Shown in pieces: positions 42,927-52,048 of a stretch of 64,000 nt of DNA. A program made the translations under genes and the position numbers. Below the pieces are notes generated by a model that saw nothing but the letters and a program-made list of their open reading frames with translations, was not told the DNA's origin and ran no database searches. Numbering within the stretch: the first letter of the stretch is position 1; each line of letters begins with the position of its first letter. Origin of the DNA: an uncultured Roseovarius sp. (GTDB taxonomy: Bacteria; Pseudomonadota; Alphaproteobacteria; Rhodobacterales; Rhodobacteraceae); assembly GCF_947489715.1 (NCBI RefSeq), contig NZ_CANLER010000004.1, positions 248,001 through 312,000 on the forward strand. Reading direction: 5' to 3'.

Positions 42927-44096
42927 TTAGAATCCTGCCGCGCCAAAGCCCTGCGGTGCCGGGGAAATCACCGAAAGCTGGTTGTTGCGGATCGTGGCCA
43001 CGGCGAGACCGCGTTCATTCGTGCCGTTGGGCAGAAGGCGGAAAATGCCGGTCACGCCCTGAAAGCCCGCCGCCTGGGTCAGCGCATCGCGGCTGAGCGC
43101 GCCGCGTCCGCGGGATTTGACCAGCGCGCCGATGGCGGCGATCCCGTCATAGGACAGACCGCTGAGCGGGTGGGGCGTTTCGCCAAAGCTGCTGGTAAAT
43201 CGGTTTTTGTATTGTGCCGCACGGGTGGGATCGGGCAGGGCAAACCACCCGCCCTGAACACCGGGCAGCGACAGGGTTTGGGGCGGCGTATCCCAGCGGG
43301 TGAGGCCGATATATTGCATCTTTTCCGGTGGCAGGCCGGCTTCGGGCAGCATTTGCGAGAAGAGCGGCAGGGCACCCGCCGAATTGGCGGTCAGGAAGAT
43401 CGCGTCGGCGCTGCTTGATTCAGCCGTGGCCGTGATCTGCGGGACGGCGGCGACCACCCCATTTTGCGAAAACTCATAGCTGACGCTGCCCACATTCGAT
43501 CCGCCATTGGCGCTGACCGCCTTTTCGATGGCCTGTTTGCCCAGTTGCCCGGCCAGGTTCTGAGCATAGACGGTCATGACACGGGACTTGCCATTGTTGG
43601 CGGCGTAACGGGCCAGCCGGTTGGCTGTTGTCTGGAAGGTTTGCCCCAGAATGAAGAGGTTGCCACCGGCAATCGTGCTGTTGTTAGAAAAGGACAGCAC
43701 GTTGACGCCCTTGTCGGCGACGGCAACGGCCACGGCATTGGCCGATTCCGCATGCAACGGGCCGATGATGATCTTGGCTCCGTCCCCCACCGCTTCGAGC
43801 GCGACGGCCTGAGCCCGTGCGGCATTGCCTGCGGTGCTATAGACCCGCAGGTCGATCGCCACGCCGTCCAGATCGGTGACCGCAAGCCGGGCGGCATTTT
43901 CCAGATCGCGCGCCAGTTTCTGTTCCTGATCGCTGGCGGAGCCGTGGGGCACCAGAAGCGCCACTGCGACCTTGCCGCTGGGGATGATGCCGGTATTGCT
44001 GAGCGAGGCAGGCTGACAGGCGGCGATCCACAGGATCGAGACAAGCAGGGCAAGACGGGTGAATGCCTTGCGGGCGGCGGATAAAACGGCGAACAT
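42927..44096 (-). CDS. LpoA-like penicillin-binding protein activator (lipoprotein)
   Basis: 389 residues from ATG 44096. Lipoprotein signal with lipobox LWIAAC (Cys near residue 26). The mature part is a periplasmic-binding (Leu/Ile/Val-type) fold: VAVALLVPHGSASDQEQKLARDLENAARLAV, IIGPLHAESANAVAVAVADKGVNVLSFSNNSTIAGGNLFILGQTFQTTANRLARYAA. In alphaproteobacteria this protein regularly precedes rsmI divergently, as here, and is annotated as a penicillin-binding protein activator. Whether it activates a PBP in this organism is inference. Confidence 0.85.
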   Translation of the reverse strand: MFAVLSAARKAFTRLALLVSILWIAACQPASLSNTGIIPSGKVAVALLVPHGSASDQEQKLARDLENAARLAVTDLDGVAIDLRVYSTAGNAARAQAVALEAVGDGAKIIIGPLHAESANAVAVAVADKGVNVLSFSNNSTIAGGNLFILGQTFQTTANRLARYAANNGKSRVMTVYAQNLAGQLGKQAIEKAVSANGGSNVGSVSYEFSQNGVVAAVPQITATAESSSADAIFLTANSAGALPLFSQMLPEAGLPPEKMQYIGLTRWDTPPQTLSLPGVQGGWFALPDPTRAAQYKNRFTSSFGETPHPLSGLSYDGIAAIGALVKSRGRGALSRDALTQAAGFQGVTGIFRLLPNGTNERGLAVATIRNNQLSVISPAPQGFGAAGF

Positions 44097-44182
44097 GGAC
44101 AGGTAAACTCCCTCTGAGCGGCGTGCGTGAGCGGCTGCCGCGATTTTGAGGGCAATCATAAACGTCATACGGGGCGGGTCCA

Positions 44183-45046
44183 GTGGTGAATCCGATCAAG
44201 AGCAAGCTGTCGCCGGGTCTTTACCTGATTGCGACGCCGATTGGCACGGCACGGGACATCACGCTGAGGGCGCTGGATATCCTGGCCTCGGCGGACGTTT
44301 TGGCCGCAGAAGACACGCGCAGCCTGCGCAAACTGATGGATATTCACGGGGTTGCGCTGAATGACAGGCCGGTTCTGGCCTATCATGATCACAATGGCGA
44401 TCGGGTACGCCCCCGCATAATTGAGGCGTTGGCCGCGGGCAAATCGGTGGTCTACGCGTCCGAGGCGGGGACGCCGATGGTGGCTGATCCGGGGTTTGAT
44501 CTGGGCCGTGCGGTGGTCGAGGCTGGCTTGCCGCTGATCTCGGCGCCGGGTCCGTCGGCGGTAATCACCGCGTTGACGCTGGCCGGCCTGCCCACCGATC
44601 AGTTTCATTTCGCGGGGTTCTTGCCGAACACGAAATCCCGGCGGAAATCCGCGCTGAGCGCGCTGGCGCAGGTGCCCGGGACGCTGGTTTTCTACGAATC
44701 GCCCAAGCGCGTCGCGGCCATGTTGAAGGATGCGTCGGACGTGCTGGGGGGCGCGCGGCAGGCGGTAGTCGCACGGGAACTGACCAAGAAATTCGAAGAG
44801 GTGATGCGCGGCACCCTGGCAGACCTGGCTGAAACCTGCGCGGCACGCAGCCTGAAAGGTGAAGTGGTCGTGCTGATCGGCCGGGGAGATTCATCAACAA
44901 TTAGCGATGCCGATGTAGAATCGCATCTGGTTGAGGCGCTTGAAACGCTGTCGGTGCGCGATGCGGCGGATCAGGTCTCGGCTGATTCGGGGATGAAACG
45001 ACGACAGGTCTATCAGTTGGCGCTGAAACTGGAGGCAGGTAAATGA
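44183..45046 (+). CDS. rsmI: 16S rRNA 2'-O-methyltransferase RsmI
   Basis: 287 residues. LIATPIGTARDITLRALDILASADVLAAEDTRSLRKLMD, YHDHNGD, SEAGTPMVADPGFDLGRAV and the FLP-K stretch SAVITALTLAGLPTDQFHFAGFLPNTKSRRKSAL are diagnostic of RsmI, which methylates C1402 of 16S rRNA. Its last bases overlap the yraN ATG (ATGA), so the two are translationally coupled. Divergent from the LpoA-like gene. Confidence 0.96.
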   Translation: MVNPIKSKLSPGLYLIATPIGTARDITLRALDILASADVLAAEDTRSLRKLMDIHGVALNDRPVLAYHDHNGDRVRPRIIEALAAGKSVVYASEAGTPMVADPGFDLGRAVVEAGLPLISAPGPSAVITALTLAGLPTDQFHFAGFLPNTKSRRKSALSALAQVPGTLVFYESPKRVAAMLKDASDVLGGARQAVVARELTKKFEEVMRGTLADLAETCAARSLKGEVVVLIGRGDSSTISDADVESHLVEALETLSVRDAADQVSADSGMKRRQVYQLALKLEAGK

Positions 45047-45447
45047 CAGATGATCAGGCGCAATCCGAGGTCGCCGCAGTGGCGCGCCGGGATGCCGGAC
45101 AACGCGCCGAGTTGTCGGGGCGCGCCGCCGAAGATCGCGTGGCTGTAGAATATGCCCGGTTGGGCTATGCGCTGATCGAAACCCGCTGGCGCGGGGCCGG
45201 CGGAGAGGTTGACCTGATCTTTGGCCAAGGCGAATTGCTGGTTTTCACCGAAGTCAAGAAAGCACGCAGCATTGATGCGGCCATTTGCAGTTTGCGGCCC
45301 GCGCAGATGCGGCGTATCCACGCGGCGGCGTCCGAATATCTGGCCCGGACGCCCAATGGTCAGCTTAGCGATGTGCGGTTTGATCTGGCCGCGATGGACG
45401 GTACTGGCCGGGTTCAGATATTCGAAAACGCTTTCAGTCATTTCTGA
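45043..45447 (+). CDS. yraN: YraN family (UPF0102) nuclease-like protein
   Basis: 134 residues with the restriction-endonuclease-like core GRAAEDRVAVEYARLGYALIETRWRGAGGEVDLIF...LLVFTEVKKAR (E, D, E-x-K pattern). This usually stands beside rsmI, as here (ATGA overlap). The biological substrate is unknown; a Holliday-junction-like nuclease fold is suspected from structure in the family. Confidence 0.92.
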   Translation: MTDDQAQSEVAAVARRDAGQRAELSGRAAEDRVAVEYARLGYALIETRWRGAGGEVDLIFGQGELLVFTEVKKARSIDAAICSLRPAQMRRIHAAASEYLARTPNGQLSDVRFDLAAMDGTGRVQIFENAFSHF

Positions 45448-45504
45448 ATTGCACCTTGACCATCCTTGCTTCATTAAAGGATGCTGAAAACAAGGGGCTA
45501 CACT

Positions 45505-46440
45505 ATGAAAATCGCCTTTCAGATGGATCCGATCGGCCCGATCGACATCAATGCGGATAGCACTTTTCGGTTGGCCGAAGAGGCGCAGGCGCGTGGGCAC
45601 GAGCTTTTCTATTATACGCCCGACAAACTGTCCTATGATCAGGGACGGGTGACTGCCCGGGGCTGGCCGCTGAATGTGCAGCGAGTCGAGGGCGATCATT
45701 TCCGCCTGGGCGACGAAGTGACGGTTGATCTGGCTGGGTTTGACGTGGTCTGGCTGCGCCAGGACCCGCCGTTTGACATGTTCTACATCACGACGACGCA
45801 TCTGCTTCAGCGCCTGATGCCGGGCACGACGGTGGTGAATGATCCGTTTTGGGTACGAAACTTTCCGGAAAAGCTGCTGATCCTCGATTTTCCGCAATTG
45901 ATGCCTGCGACCGCCATCGCCCGCGATCTGGACACGATCCGCGCCTTTAAGGAGGAACATGGCGACGTGATCCTCAAACCGCTTTACGGCAACGGCGGTG
46001 CGGGTGTTTTCCTGCTGAAAAAGGAAGACCGCAACCTGACCTCATTGCATGAGATGTTTACCGGGTTCAGCCGCGAGCCGCTGATCGTGCAGAAATTTTT
46101 GCCGGACGTATCCAAAGGCGACAAGCGGGTGATACTGGTGGATGGCGAGGCTGTTGGCGCGATCAACCGGGTACCTGCCAAGGGCGAGACGCGGTCGAAC
46201 ATGCATGTGGGCGGGCGGCCGGAAAAGATCGAACTCAGTGACCGCGACCGTGAGATTTGTGCCACGATCGGGCCGCTCTTGCGTGAGAAAGGCCAAGTTT
46301 TCGTGGGCATTGATGTGATCGGTGATTATCTGACCGAAATCAATGTTACCTCGCCGACCGGCATTCAGGAATTGGAGCGTTTTGACGGTATCAATGTTGC
46401 CGCGCAAATCTGGGAAGCGATTGAGGCCAAACGCATATGA
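45505..46440 (+). CDS. gshB: Glutathione synthetase
   Basis: 311 residues from ATG 45505 (GGGG 8 bases upstream, [40 protein letters not shown]). ATP-grasp features: [63 protein letters not shown], and [28 protein letters not shown]. It joins glycine to gamma-glutamylcysteine. Part of the rsmI-yraN-gshB set; the stop overlaps the next ATG (ATGA). Confidence 0.97.
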   Translation: MKIAFQMDPIGPIDINADSTFRLAEEAQARGHELFYYTPDKLSYDQGRVTARGWPLNVQRVEGDHFRLGDEVTVDLAGFDVVWLRQDPPFDMFYITTTHLLQRLMPGTTVVNDPFWVRNFPEKLLILDFPQLMPATAIARDLDTIRAFKEEHGDVILKPLYGNGGAGVFLLKKEDRNLTSLHEMFTGFSREPLIVQKFLPDVSKGDKRVILVDGEAVGAINRVPAKGETRSNMHVGGRPEKIELSDRDREICATIGPLLREKGQVFVGIDVIGDYLTEINVTSPTGIQELERFDGINVAAQIWEAIEAKRI

Positions 46441-47345
46441 GTATACGCCAACACCTTCTGAATTGCTGGTTGCGGACGACGGAAAAGCCTACTCTTGAGC
46501 GCGCGAGCCACGACCGGATACGCCGCCGCTTCGAGAGGAAGGCGCGGACGTTCCTGCGGTCACCGAAGGGGACGGTTTTTGATATCAAGGGTGTGGGTGG
46601 CACCGCCGGATCGGTCCCGACACTGAGTGTCGAGGCGTCGGATGACGGACCACTGATCCTCTATTTTCACGGTGGCGGCTATGTTTTTGGCTCAGCCCAT
46701 ACCCATCGTGCGCTGGTGGCCTGGGTCTCGCATTATACCGACCTTTCCGCGGCGATCGTAAGTTATCGCCGCGCGCCCGAGGATCGCTTTCCCACGGCGC
46801 TGCTGGACGCGGTGATTGCCTACCGTTTCGTGCGCAATGCGCCCAATGGCATCATTATCGGCGGTGACAGCGCGGGCGGTGGTATGGCATTAGCGCTTCT
46901 GGGTGAAATTTCACGCCTTGGCCTGCCGCAGCCTTTGGGGACATTCGTGATGTCGCCACTGACCGACCTGACCTTTTCCGGCGATAGTTTTCGCGATAAT
47001 GAGCGTTTGGATGTTGTGTTGCCGGCGAAGCGCGCCTCGGAACTGGCGCGGCTCTACCTTAATGGGGCCGATCCCACGAACCCGCGTGCGTCCCCGTTAT
47101 TTGCCGATTTCACCGGTGCCGGGCCGGTCTGGATGGTGGCAAGCGATCGGGAAATCCTGCTCGACGACACATTGCGAATGGCCGAGAAACTCAAGAAACA
47201 GGGCGTTGATGTGACCTGCAAGATCGAAAGCAATCTGCCGCATGTCTGGCCGTTGTTTCAGGGATATCTGCCCGAGGCCGACGATACGTTGCGCGATCTG
47301 GCGGGTTGGATCAAAGCTCTTTCACCCCGGTCAAGCGATAGCTGA
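46437..47345 (+). CDS. Alpha/beta-hydrolase (hormone-sensitive-lipase type)
   Basis: 302 residues. HSL signature [19 protein letters not shown] with the oxyanion-hole HGGG, nucleophile [14 protein letters not shown], catalytic Asp in the C-terminal part ([11 protein letters not shown]) and His in [10 protein letters not shown]. Carboxylesterase on small acyl or ester substrates, cytoplasmic (no signal peptide). Its last 35 bases overlap the convergent yifB gene in another frame. Coupled to gshB by an ATGA overlap. Confidence 0.9.
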   Translation: MSIRQHLLNCWLRTTEKPTLERASHDRIRRRFERKARTFLRSPKGTVFDIKGVGGTAGSVPTLSVEASDDGPLILYFHGGGYVFGSAHTHRALVAWVSHYTDLSAAIVSYRRAPEDRFPTALLDAVIAYRFVRNAPNGIIIGGDSAGGGMALALLGEISRLGLPQPLGTFVMSPLTDLTFSGDSFRDNERLDVVLPAKRASELARLYLNGADPTNPRASPLFADFTGAGPVWMVASDREILLDDTLRMAEKLKKQGVDVTCKIESNLPHVWPLFQGYLPEADDTLRDLAGWIKALSPRSSDS

Positions 47346-48825
47346 CCGCCTCGGCCACATGAGGGTGGCGCACATCCGGTGACCTATCCAAATCGGCGAT
47401 TGTGCGGGCGACCCTGAGCACCCGGTGATACCCCCTGGCGCTAAGTCCGAACCGTTCCGCCACTTTTGTGAGCAGGACGCGGCCTTCGGTATCGGGCGTT
47501 GCGATCTCCTCCAGAGCCTCGCCTTCGGCATCGGCATTGAGGCGCATGTCGGGCCGGTCCGCGAACCGCGCCTGTTGTTCCGCCCGTGCCCCGAGCACCC
47601 GTGCGGCGACCTGGGCAGAGCTGTCGCCCGAGGCTGGCAGGTCCAGGTCGGTAAAGGCGACGGGAGGCACTTCGACCCGCAGATCAAAGCGATCCATCAG
47701 CGGGCCCGAGATGCGGCTCATATAATCCTCGCCACAGATCGGGGCGCGGGTGCAGGCACGGGCCGGATCGCTGAGATACCCGCATTTGCAGGGGTTTGCT
47801 GCGGCCACCAGCATGAAACGGCAGGGATATTTCACATGGGCATTGGCACGGGCCACCATCACCTCACCTGTCTCGATCGGTTGGCGCAGGGTTTCCAGCA
47901 CGGCACGGGGGAATTCCGGAAACTCATCCATGAAAAGCACGCCATTATGAGCAAGGCTGACCTCGCCGGGGCCGGCGCGCCGACCGCCACCGATGATGGC
48001 GGCCATTGAGGCGGTATGGTGCGGTTCACGAAAAGGTCGCCTGCGGCTGATTCCACCTTCGTCCAGCAAACCGGCCAGGGAATGGATCATCGAGGTTTCC
48101 AGCGCTTCGGGCGCGGTCAGGGGCGGCAGGATACCGGGCAGGCGCGCCGCCAGCATGGATTTGCCCGAGCCCGGCGTGCCCACCATCATCAGGTGGTGCC
48201 GCCCGGCCGCGGCGATTTCCAGGGCGCGTTTAGCGCGTTCCTGACCCTTTACGTCGCGCAGGTCGCGCCCGCCTGTGTCATGGGTGACCTCTCCCGGTTC
48301 AGCGGGGGGCAGCGGGGATTGACCGGTATAATGCCGAACCACATCCGCGAGCGAGCCTGCGCCCAGCACCTGAACGGCATCGACCCAGGCCGCCTCGGCC
48401 CCTGAATCGCGGGGGCAAAGCAAGGTGTGATCTTCCGCGGCCGCGGCCATTGCCGCAGGTAGGGCGCCGATGACTGGCACCAAGGAACCGTCCAGCGAAA
48501 GCTCTCCCAATGAGGTGGTGCCTTCGACCGCGTCTTTGGGGATGATTTCGAGTGCTGCCAGCAACGACAGGGCGATGGGCAGATCGAAATGGCTGCCTTC
48601 TTTTGGCATGTCTGCGGGGCTGAGGTTGATGGTAATGCGTTTTGAGGGCAGCGCGATGGCCATTGAGCTGAGTGCTGTGCGCACCCGATCGCGTGCTTCG
48701 CTCACGGCCTTGTCGGGCAGGCCCACGACGGAAAATGCGGGCATACCGGGGGTCACGGCGCATTGCACCTCGACCTGTCGTGCCTCAACGCCTTCAAATG
48801 CGACCGTGTAGGCGCGTGCGACCAT
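47311..48825 (-). CDS. comM: YifB/ComM-family AAA ATPase (Mg-chelatase-like)
   Basis: 504 residues from ATG 48825. An N-terminal Lon-protease-like segment (VEVQCAVTPGMPAFSVVGLPDKAVSEARDRVRTALSSM) is followed by an AAA+ core with Walker A GTPGSGKSMLAARLPGILPPL, Walker B region VLFMDEFPEF and a C-terminal helical part. A Cys group lies in NPCKCGYLSDPARACTRAPICG. In naturally transformable bacteria ComM/RadA-like YifB aids branch migration of incoming DNA. Convergent with the hydrolase, 35-bp coding overlap. Confidence 0.9.
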   Translation of the reverse strand: MVARAYTVAFEGVEARQVEVQCAVTPGMPAFSVVGLPDKAVSEARDRVRTALSSMAIALPSKRITINLSPADMPKEGSHFDLPIALSLLAALEIIPKDAVEGTTSLGELSLDGSLVPVIGALPAAMAAAAEDHTLLCPRDSGAEAAWVDAVQVLGAGSLADVVRHYTGQSPLPPAEPGEVTHDTGGRDLRDVKGQERAKRALEIAAAGRHHLMMVGTPGSGKSMLAARLPGILPPLTAPEALETSMIHSLAGLLDEGGISRRRPFREPHHTASMAAIIGGGRRAGPGEVSLAHNGVLFMDEFPEFPRAVLETLRQPIETGEVMVARANAHVKYPCRFMLVAAANPCKCGYLSDPARACTRAPICGEDYMSRISGPLMDRFDLRVEVPPVAFTDLDLPASGDSSAQVAARVLGARAEQQARFADRPDMRLNADAEGEALEEIATPDTEGRVLLTKVAERFGLSARGYHRVLRVARTIADLDRSPDVRHPHVAEAVSYRLTGVKEL

Positions 48826-49040
48826 TCCCCTGCCTTTCGTCAATCTTGGTTAACGACCCGAAATTAACGTTATGTCCGCAATGATTGAGGAAGTCTTAAT
48901 AAATGATCTGGATCTGCGGTGACGCGTTCTGGAAAGAAGACGCGGCACCAATCATTTTCGTCACGAGGGCACGCTCGTTTGGTGCAGCTTGCTCAAGGTT
49001 TCGAAAAACAAGCGCGCGGCAGCGCTCCTTTTAATAGCAG

Positions 49041-49916
49041 CTACGTCGCATGGTCGCGAAGGGCCATGAAGGCAGGCCATGCTGCCGGGTCCGCGGCGGT
49101 CTTATCACGGCAAAAGGCGTTGCAGAAACCGAATACCCGTCCTTCAAGCGCCAACATATGGGTCGAGGGGTTGCCGGAATAGGGGCAGTTGATGTTTTCC
49201 GGCGTGCCGTCTGCGGCCTGTGCTGGCAACGGGGATGGTCCGGGCCAGTCGGTTGTTGCAAAGGGTTTCTTGTAACGGTTCAGCACCTTGCCGTGCACAA
49301 GACCCATAGCGCGCCAGCGCCGGAACGCCGGGTCGGCCAGATGTGCGGCCACATAGGCCTGCGCGCTGGTCGAAACATCCAGCCCATAGCCAGCGATCCG
49401 CGCAGCTACGGGGGCATAGAACGCATCGGCGATGGAATATTCGCCACACAGCCAGGGCCCGGTGGGCGCGCAAACCTCTCGCGCGTGATCCCAGATCGCC
49501 TCAAGCCGTCGCAGATCAGCTTTTACCGCATCGGACGGGTCAACCCCGACATAGGCCAGCCGCAGGTTCATCGGGCAATCACTACGCAGAGCGGCAAAAC
49601 CTGAATGCATCTCGGCGGTCAGGCTGCGGGCGGTGGCGCGGGCCAGCGGATTGCTGGGCCAGAGCCCGGCATCGGGGTGTCGTGTCGCCAACTCCTCGGC
49701 AATGGCAATCGAATCCGTCAGGATCGCACCGTCGGGTGTGCGTATGGCAGGGACGGTCTTGGCCGGTGCCCAGCCCGGCATCTGCTCGGGCACGCCACCC
49801 TTTTTGAAATCCACCATTTCGGTCCGGCGGGCGATACCGAAGCGTTCGAACAGCAACCAGCCGCGCAGCGACCAGCTGGAATAGGCGTAATCGCCGAGGA
49901 TAAGGTCATATGTCAT
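49041..49916 (-). CDS. Glutathione S-transferase with a Cys-rich C-terminal extension
   Basis: 291 residues, about 65 more than a normal bacterial GST. The GST part has YDLILGDYAYSSWSLRGWLLFERFG, the PAKTVPAIRTPDGAILTDSIAIAEELATRHP glutathione site, and a C-terminal helix region containing PWLCGEYSIADAFYAPVAAR. The extra C-terminal domain, NCPYSGNPSTHMLALEGRVFGFCNAFCRDK, has clustered Cys (C-x-Y-S...C-x3-C) and resembles short metal-binding YHS-like modules. Function of the fusion unknown. The 215 bases upstream to yifB (48826-49040) hold no gene. Confidence 0.85.
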   Translation of the reverse strand: MTYDLILGDYAYSSWSLRGWLLFERFGIARRTEMVDFKKGGVPEQMPGWAPAKTVPAIRTPDGAILTDSIAIAEELATRHPDAGLWPSNPLARATARSLTAEMHSGFAALRSDCPMNLRLAYVGVDPSDAVKADLRRLEAIWDHAREVCAPTGPWLCGEYSIADAFYAPVAARIAGYGLDVSTSAQAYVAAHLADPAFRRWRAMGLVHGKVLNRYKKPFATTDWPGPSPLPAQAADGTPENINCPYSGNPSTHMLALEGRVFGFCNAFCRDKTAADPAAWPAFMALRDHAT

Positions 49917-49974
49917 GTTGACAGCGTAGCGTGCCGTTAAGGGTGATCAAAACGAAAGCTTGTGGGCATCCCCA

Positions 49975-50547
49975 TCACGGAATGTGATTGATCGTGCCGG
50001 CGTGCCAGCGCGCGCCGTCCCAGTGCAGATCGGTGACCGACAGATTATCGATCTTGTGGCTGAACGCCTCATAAGCGCCAACCTGAAGCGCCTGCTGCAC
50101 CTGTGTCAGTATCGCCCCGAAATGGGCAACCGCGATGATATCGCGCCCCGGATGTGCCGCCATCAGCCGCGTGACGCCACGATCCACCCGCGCGACGACC
50201 TCGTGCCAGCTTTCGCCTTGCGGGGGGCGTACGTCGCCGGGTTGATCCCAGAAGGCGCGAACGTGATCCTGGTCTTCGATATGATCGAACCCCTGCATTT
50301 CCCAGGTGCCAAAGTGGATTTCGCGAAGATCGGGATCATGCGGCAAGCGATCACGCCCTGTGGCGATGGCATCGGCGGTGGCCGTTGCCCGCACCAGATC
50401 GGATGAAACAACAAGCGCATTTTCGGGCAAATGGGCTGAGAGGCGGGCAATCTTTGCCGTATCACGCAGATCCGCCGGGATATCCGACCAGCCCACCATC
50501 GCCTTGGCATGGGTCGGCCCGTGCCGGACCCAGAAAAATCGGCTCAT
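49975..50547 (-). CDS. Histidine phosphatase (possible alpha-ribazole phosphatase)
   Basis: 190 residues. Phosphohistidine motif RHG as FFWVRHGPTHAKAMVGWSDI, with E-x-x-FG in LREIHFGTWE and VAHFGAILTQVQQAL near the end. The family includes CobC, which removes phosphate from alpha-ribazole-5'-phosphate. It overlaps cobU by four bases (ATGA), making a cobalamin nucleotide-loop role likely, but a general phosphoglycerate-mutase-type phosphatase is possible. Confidence 0.8.
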   Translation of the reverse strand: MSRFFWVRHGPTHAKAMVGWSDIPADLRDTAKIARLSAHLPENALVVSSDLVRATATADAIATGRDRLPHDPDLREIHFGTWEMQGFDHIEDQDHVRAFWDQPGDVRPPQGESWHEVVARVDRGVTRLMAAHPGRDIIAVAHFGAILTQVQQALQVGAYEAFSHKIDNLSVTDLHWDGARWHAGTINHIP

Positions 50548-51065
50548 GGCATGGTGCCTTTCAGCACCTGCGGTAATCCTGCGATGACATTCACCACCAG
50601 CCCGGCCTTGGCGGCAAGTTTTTGGTTCAAGGCACCCTGGGCGTCGCGAAAGTTGCGGGCCAGGGCGTTTTCAGGGACAACCGACAGCCCGACTTCGTTT
50701 GACACGACAATTACGGGCGCAGCAGACATCGTGAGCGCCGTCATCAAATCCGCCTCGGCCATGGCCAGATCGCTTTCGGCCAGCAAATGATTGCTGAGCC
50801 ACATGGTTGCGCAATCAAGCAAAACCACGTGGTCGCCGGGTGCGCGGTTCAGCGCCGGGCCCAGATCCAGCGGCGCCTCGACCGTTTTCCAGCCCGGGCC
50901 GCGCATTTCCCTGTGTTTATAAACCTTTGCACGCATTTCATTGTCGTGTATTTCGGCCGTTGCCAGGTAGATCAGCCCACGTCCCGACCCCTTTGCCAGC
51001 CCCTCGGCAACGGCTGATTTGCCCGAGGCTGCACCCCCAAGCACCAATGTCAGTTCTGGTAACAT
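50544..51065 (-). CDS. cobU: Adenosylcobinamide kinase/guanylyltransferase (CobU/CobP)
   Basis: 173 residues from ATG 51065 (the track adds six residues from a TTG). P-loop VLGGAASGKSAVAEGLA at the N-terminus, then YLATAEIHDNEMRAKVYKHREMRGPGWKTVEAP, LLDCATMWLSNHLL and SNEVGLSVVPENALARNFRDAQGALNQKLA, all CobU/CobP landmarks. It phosphorylates adenosylcobinamide and attaches GMP in the nucleotide-loop assembly of B12. The rest of the cob genes are not in this window. Confidence 0.95.
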   Translation of the reverse strand: MLPELTLVLGGAASGKSAVAEGLAKGSGRGLIYLATAEIHDNEMRAKVYKHREMRGPGWKTVEAPLDLGPALNRAPGDHVVLLDCATMWLSNHLLAESDLAMAEADLMTALTMSAAPVIVVSNEVGLSVVPENALARNFRDAQGALNQKLAAKAGLVVNVIAGLPQVLKGTMP

Positions 51066-51085
51066 GACAAAATTGCACCCCAAAT

Positions 51086-51115
51086 TGATCTGCTTTGATT
51101 GGGTCTGCGTAACAC
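51086..51115 (+). promoter_or_regulatory. Possible ECF-type promoter of rpoH
   Basis: TGATCT (51086), 18 bases, then TAACAC (51110), about 50 bases before the rpoH start, is similar to RpoE/EcfG-type promoters known for rpoH2 in Rhodobacter. Weak but positioned well. Confidence 0.3.
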
Positions 51116-51163
51116 TCTGTGAGAGACTAAAAAAGGAACAAATTCCATTCTGACAGGTTGGAT

Positions 51164-52048
51164 ATGATCATGCCCTTGGACGCCCCTCAACAAAACACCA
51201 TGTCGCGCACCGCCATGCGGGCCGAGATGCTGGACGCTGAAACCGAGCGTGCGCTTGCCTATGCTTGGCGCGACGAACGGGACGAGGCCGCGCTGCATCG
51301 CTTGATCAATGCCTATATGCGGTTGGCAATTTCAATGGCCTCGAAGTTCCGTCGCTACGGTGCGCCGATGAATGATTTGATTCAGGAGGCGGGGCTGGGC
51401 CTGATGAAGGCTGCGGACAAGTTTGATCCTGACCGGGGGGTTCGTTTTTCGACTTATGCGGTGTGGTGGATAAAGGCGTCGATCCAGGAATATGTCATGC
51501 GCAATTGGTCGATGGTGCGCACCGGCAGCACGTCGAGCCAGAAGTCGCTGTTTTTCAACATGCGCCGGGTTCAGGCCAGAATTGAGCGGGAGGCGATGTC
51601 GAAGGGCGAAGAGCTTGACGGCTACCAGCTGCGCGAGATGATCGCCCATGAGGTTGGCGTACCATTGCGCGATGTGGAGATGATGCAGGGCCGGCTGGCT
51701 GGTTCGGATTTTTCGCTGAATGCCACGCAATCGTCCGAGGATGAAGGGCGACAATGGCTGGATACCATCGAAGACGAAGGACCGCAGGCCGATGAACTGG
51801 TCGAACAGGATCATGACCGCGCGGCGCTTCGGACCTGGTTGACGCAGGCGATGGGCGCGTTGAATGAACGAGAGCGGTTTATCGTCCGCGAACGCAAACT
51901 GCGTGAGGTGCCGCGCACGCTGGAAAGTCTGGGCAACGAGTTGAGCCTTAGTAAGGAACGTGTCCGACAGCTAGAGGCGGCGGCGTTTCAGAAGATGCGC
52001 AAGCACCTTGAACGTCACGGGTCCGAGGTGCATAACCTGCTGGTATGA
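51164..52048 (+). CDS. rpoH: RNA polymerase sigma-32 (RpoH family, RpoH2-like)
   Basis: 294 residues from ATG 51164 (ACAGG 6-7 bases upstream). Sigma-70 region 2: LINAYMRLAISMASKFRRYGAPMNDLIQEAGLGLMKAADKFDPDRGVRFSTYAVWWIKASIQEYVMRNWSMV. The RpoH-box-like SQKSLFFNMRR and region 4 ERERFIVRERKLREVPRTLESLGNELSLSKERVRQLEAAAFQKMRKHL fit the family. In roseobacters two rpoH genes exist; linkage to chaN and coaBC and the S-rather-than-L RpoH box point to the second (oxidative-stress) type. It overlaps chaN by ATGA. Confidence 0.92.
   Translation: MIMPLDAPQQNTMSRTAMRAEMLDAETERALAYAWRDERDEAALHRLINAYMRLAISMASKFRRYGAPMNDLIQEAGLGLMKAADKFDPDRGVRFSTYAVWWIKASIQEYVMRNWSMVRTGSTSSQKSLFFNMRRVQARIEREAMSKGEELDGYQLREMIAHEVGVPLRDVEMMQGRLAGSDFSLNATQSSEDEGRQWLDTIEDEGPQADELVEQDHDRAALRTWLTQAMGALNERERFIVRERKLREVPRTLESLGNELSLSKERVRQLEAAAFQKMRKHLERHGSEVHNLLV

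Noticed and set aside
48871-48921. 16-residue frame upstream of the yifB/GST gap
   Set aside because: No ribosome-binding site; AT-rich region likely to contain chance starts.
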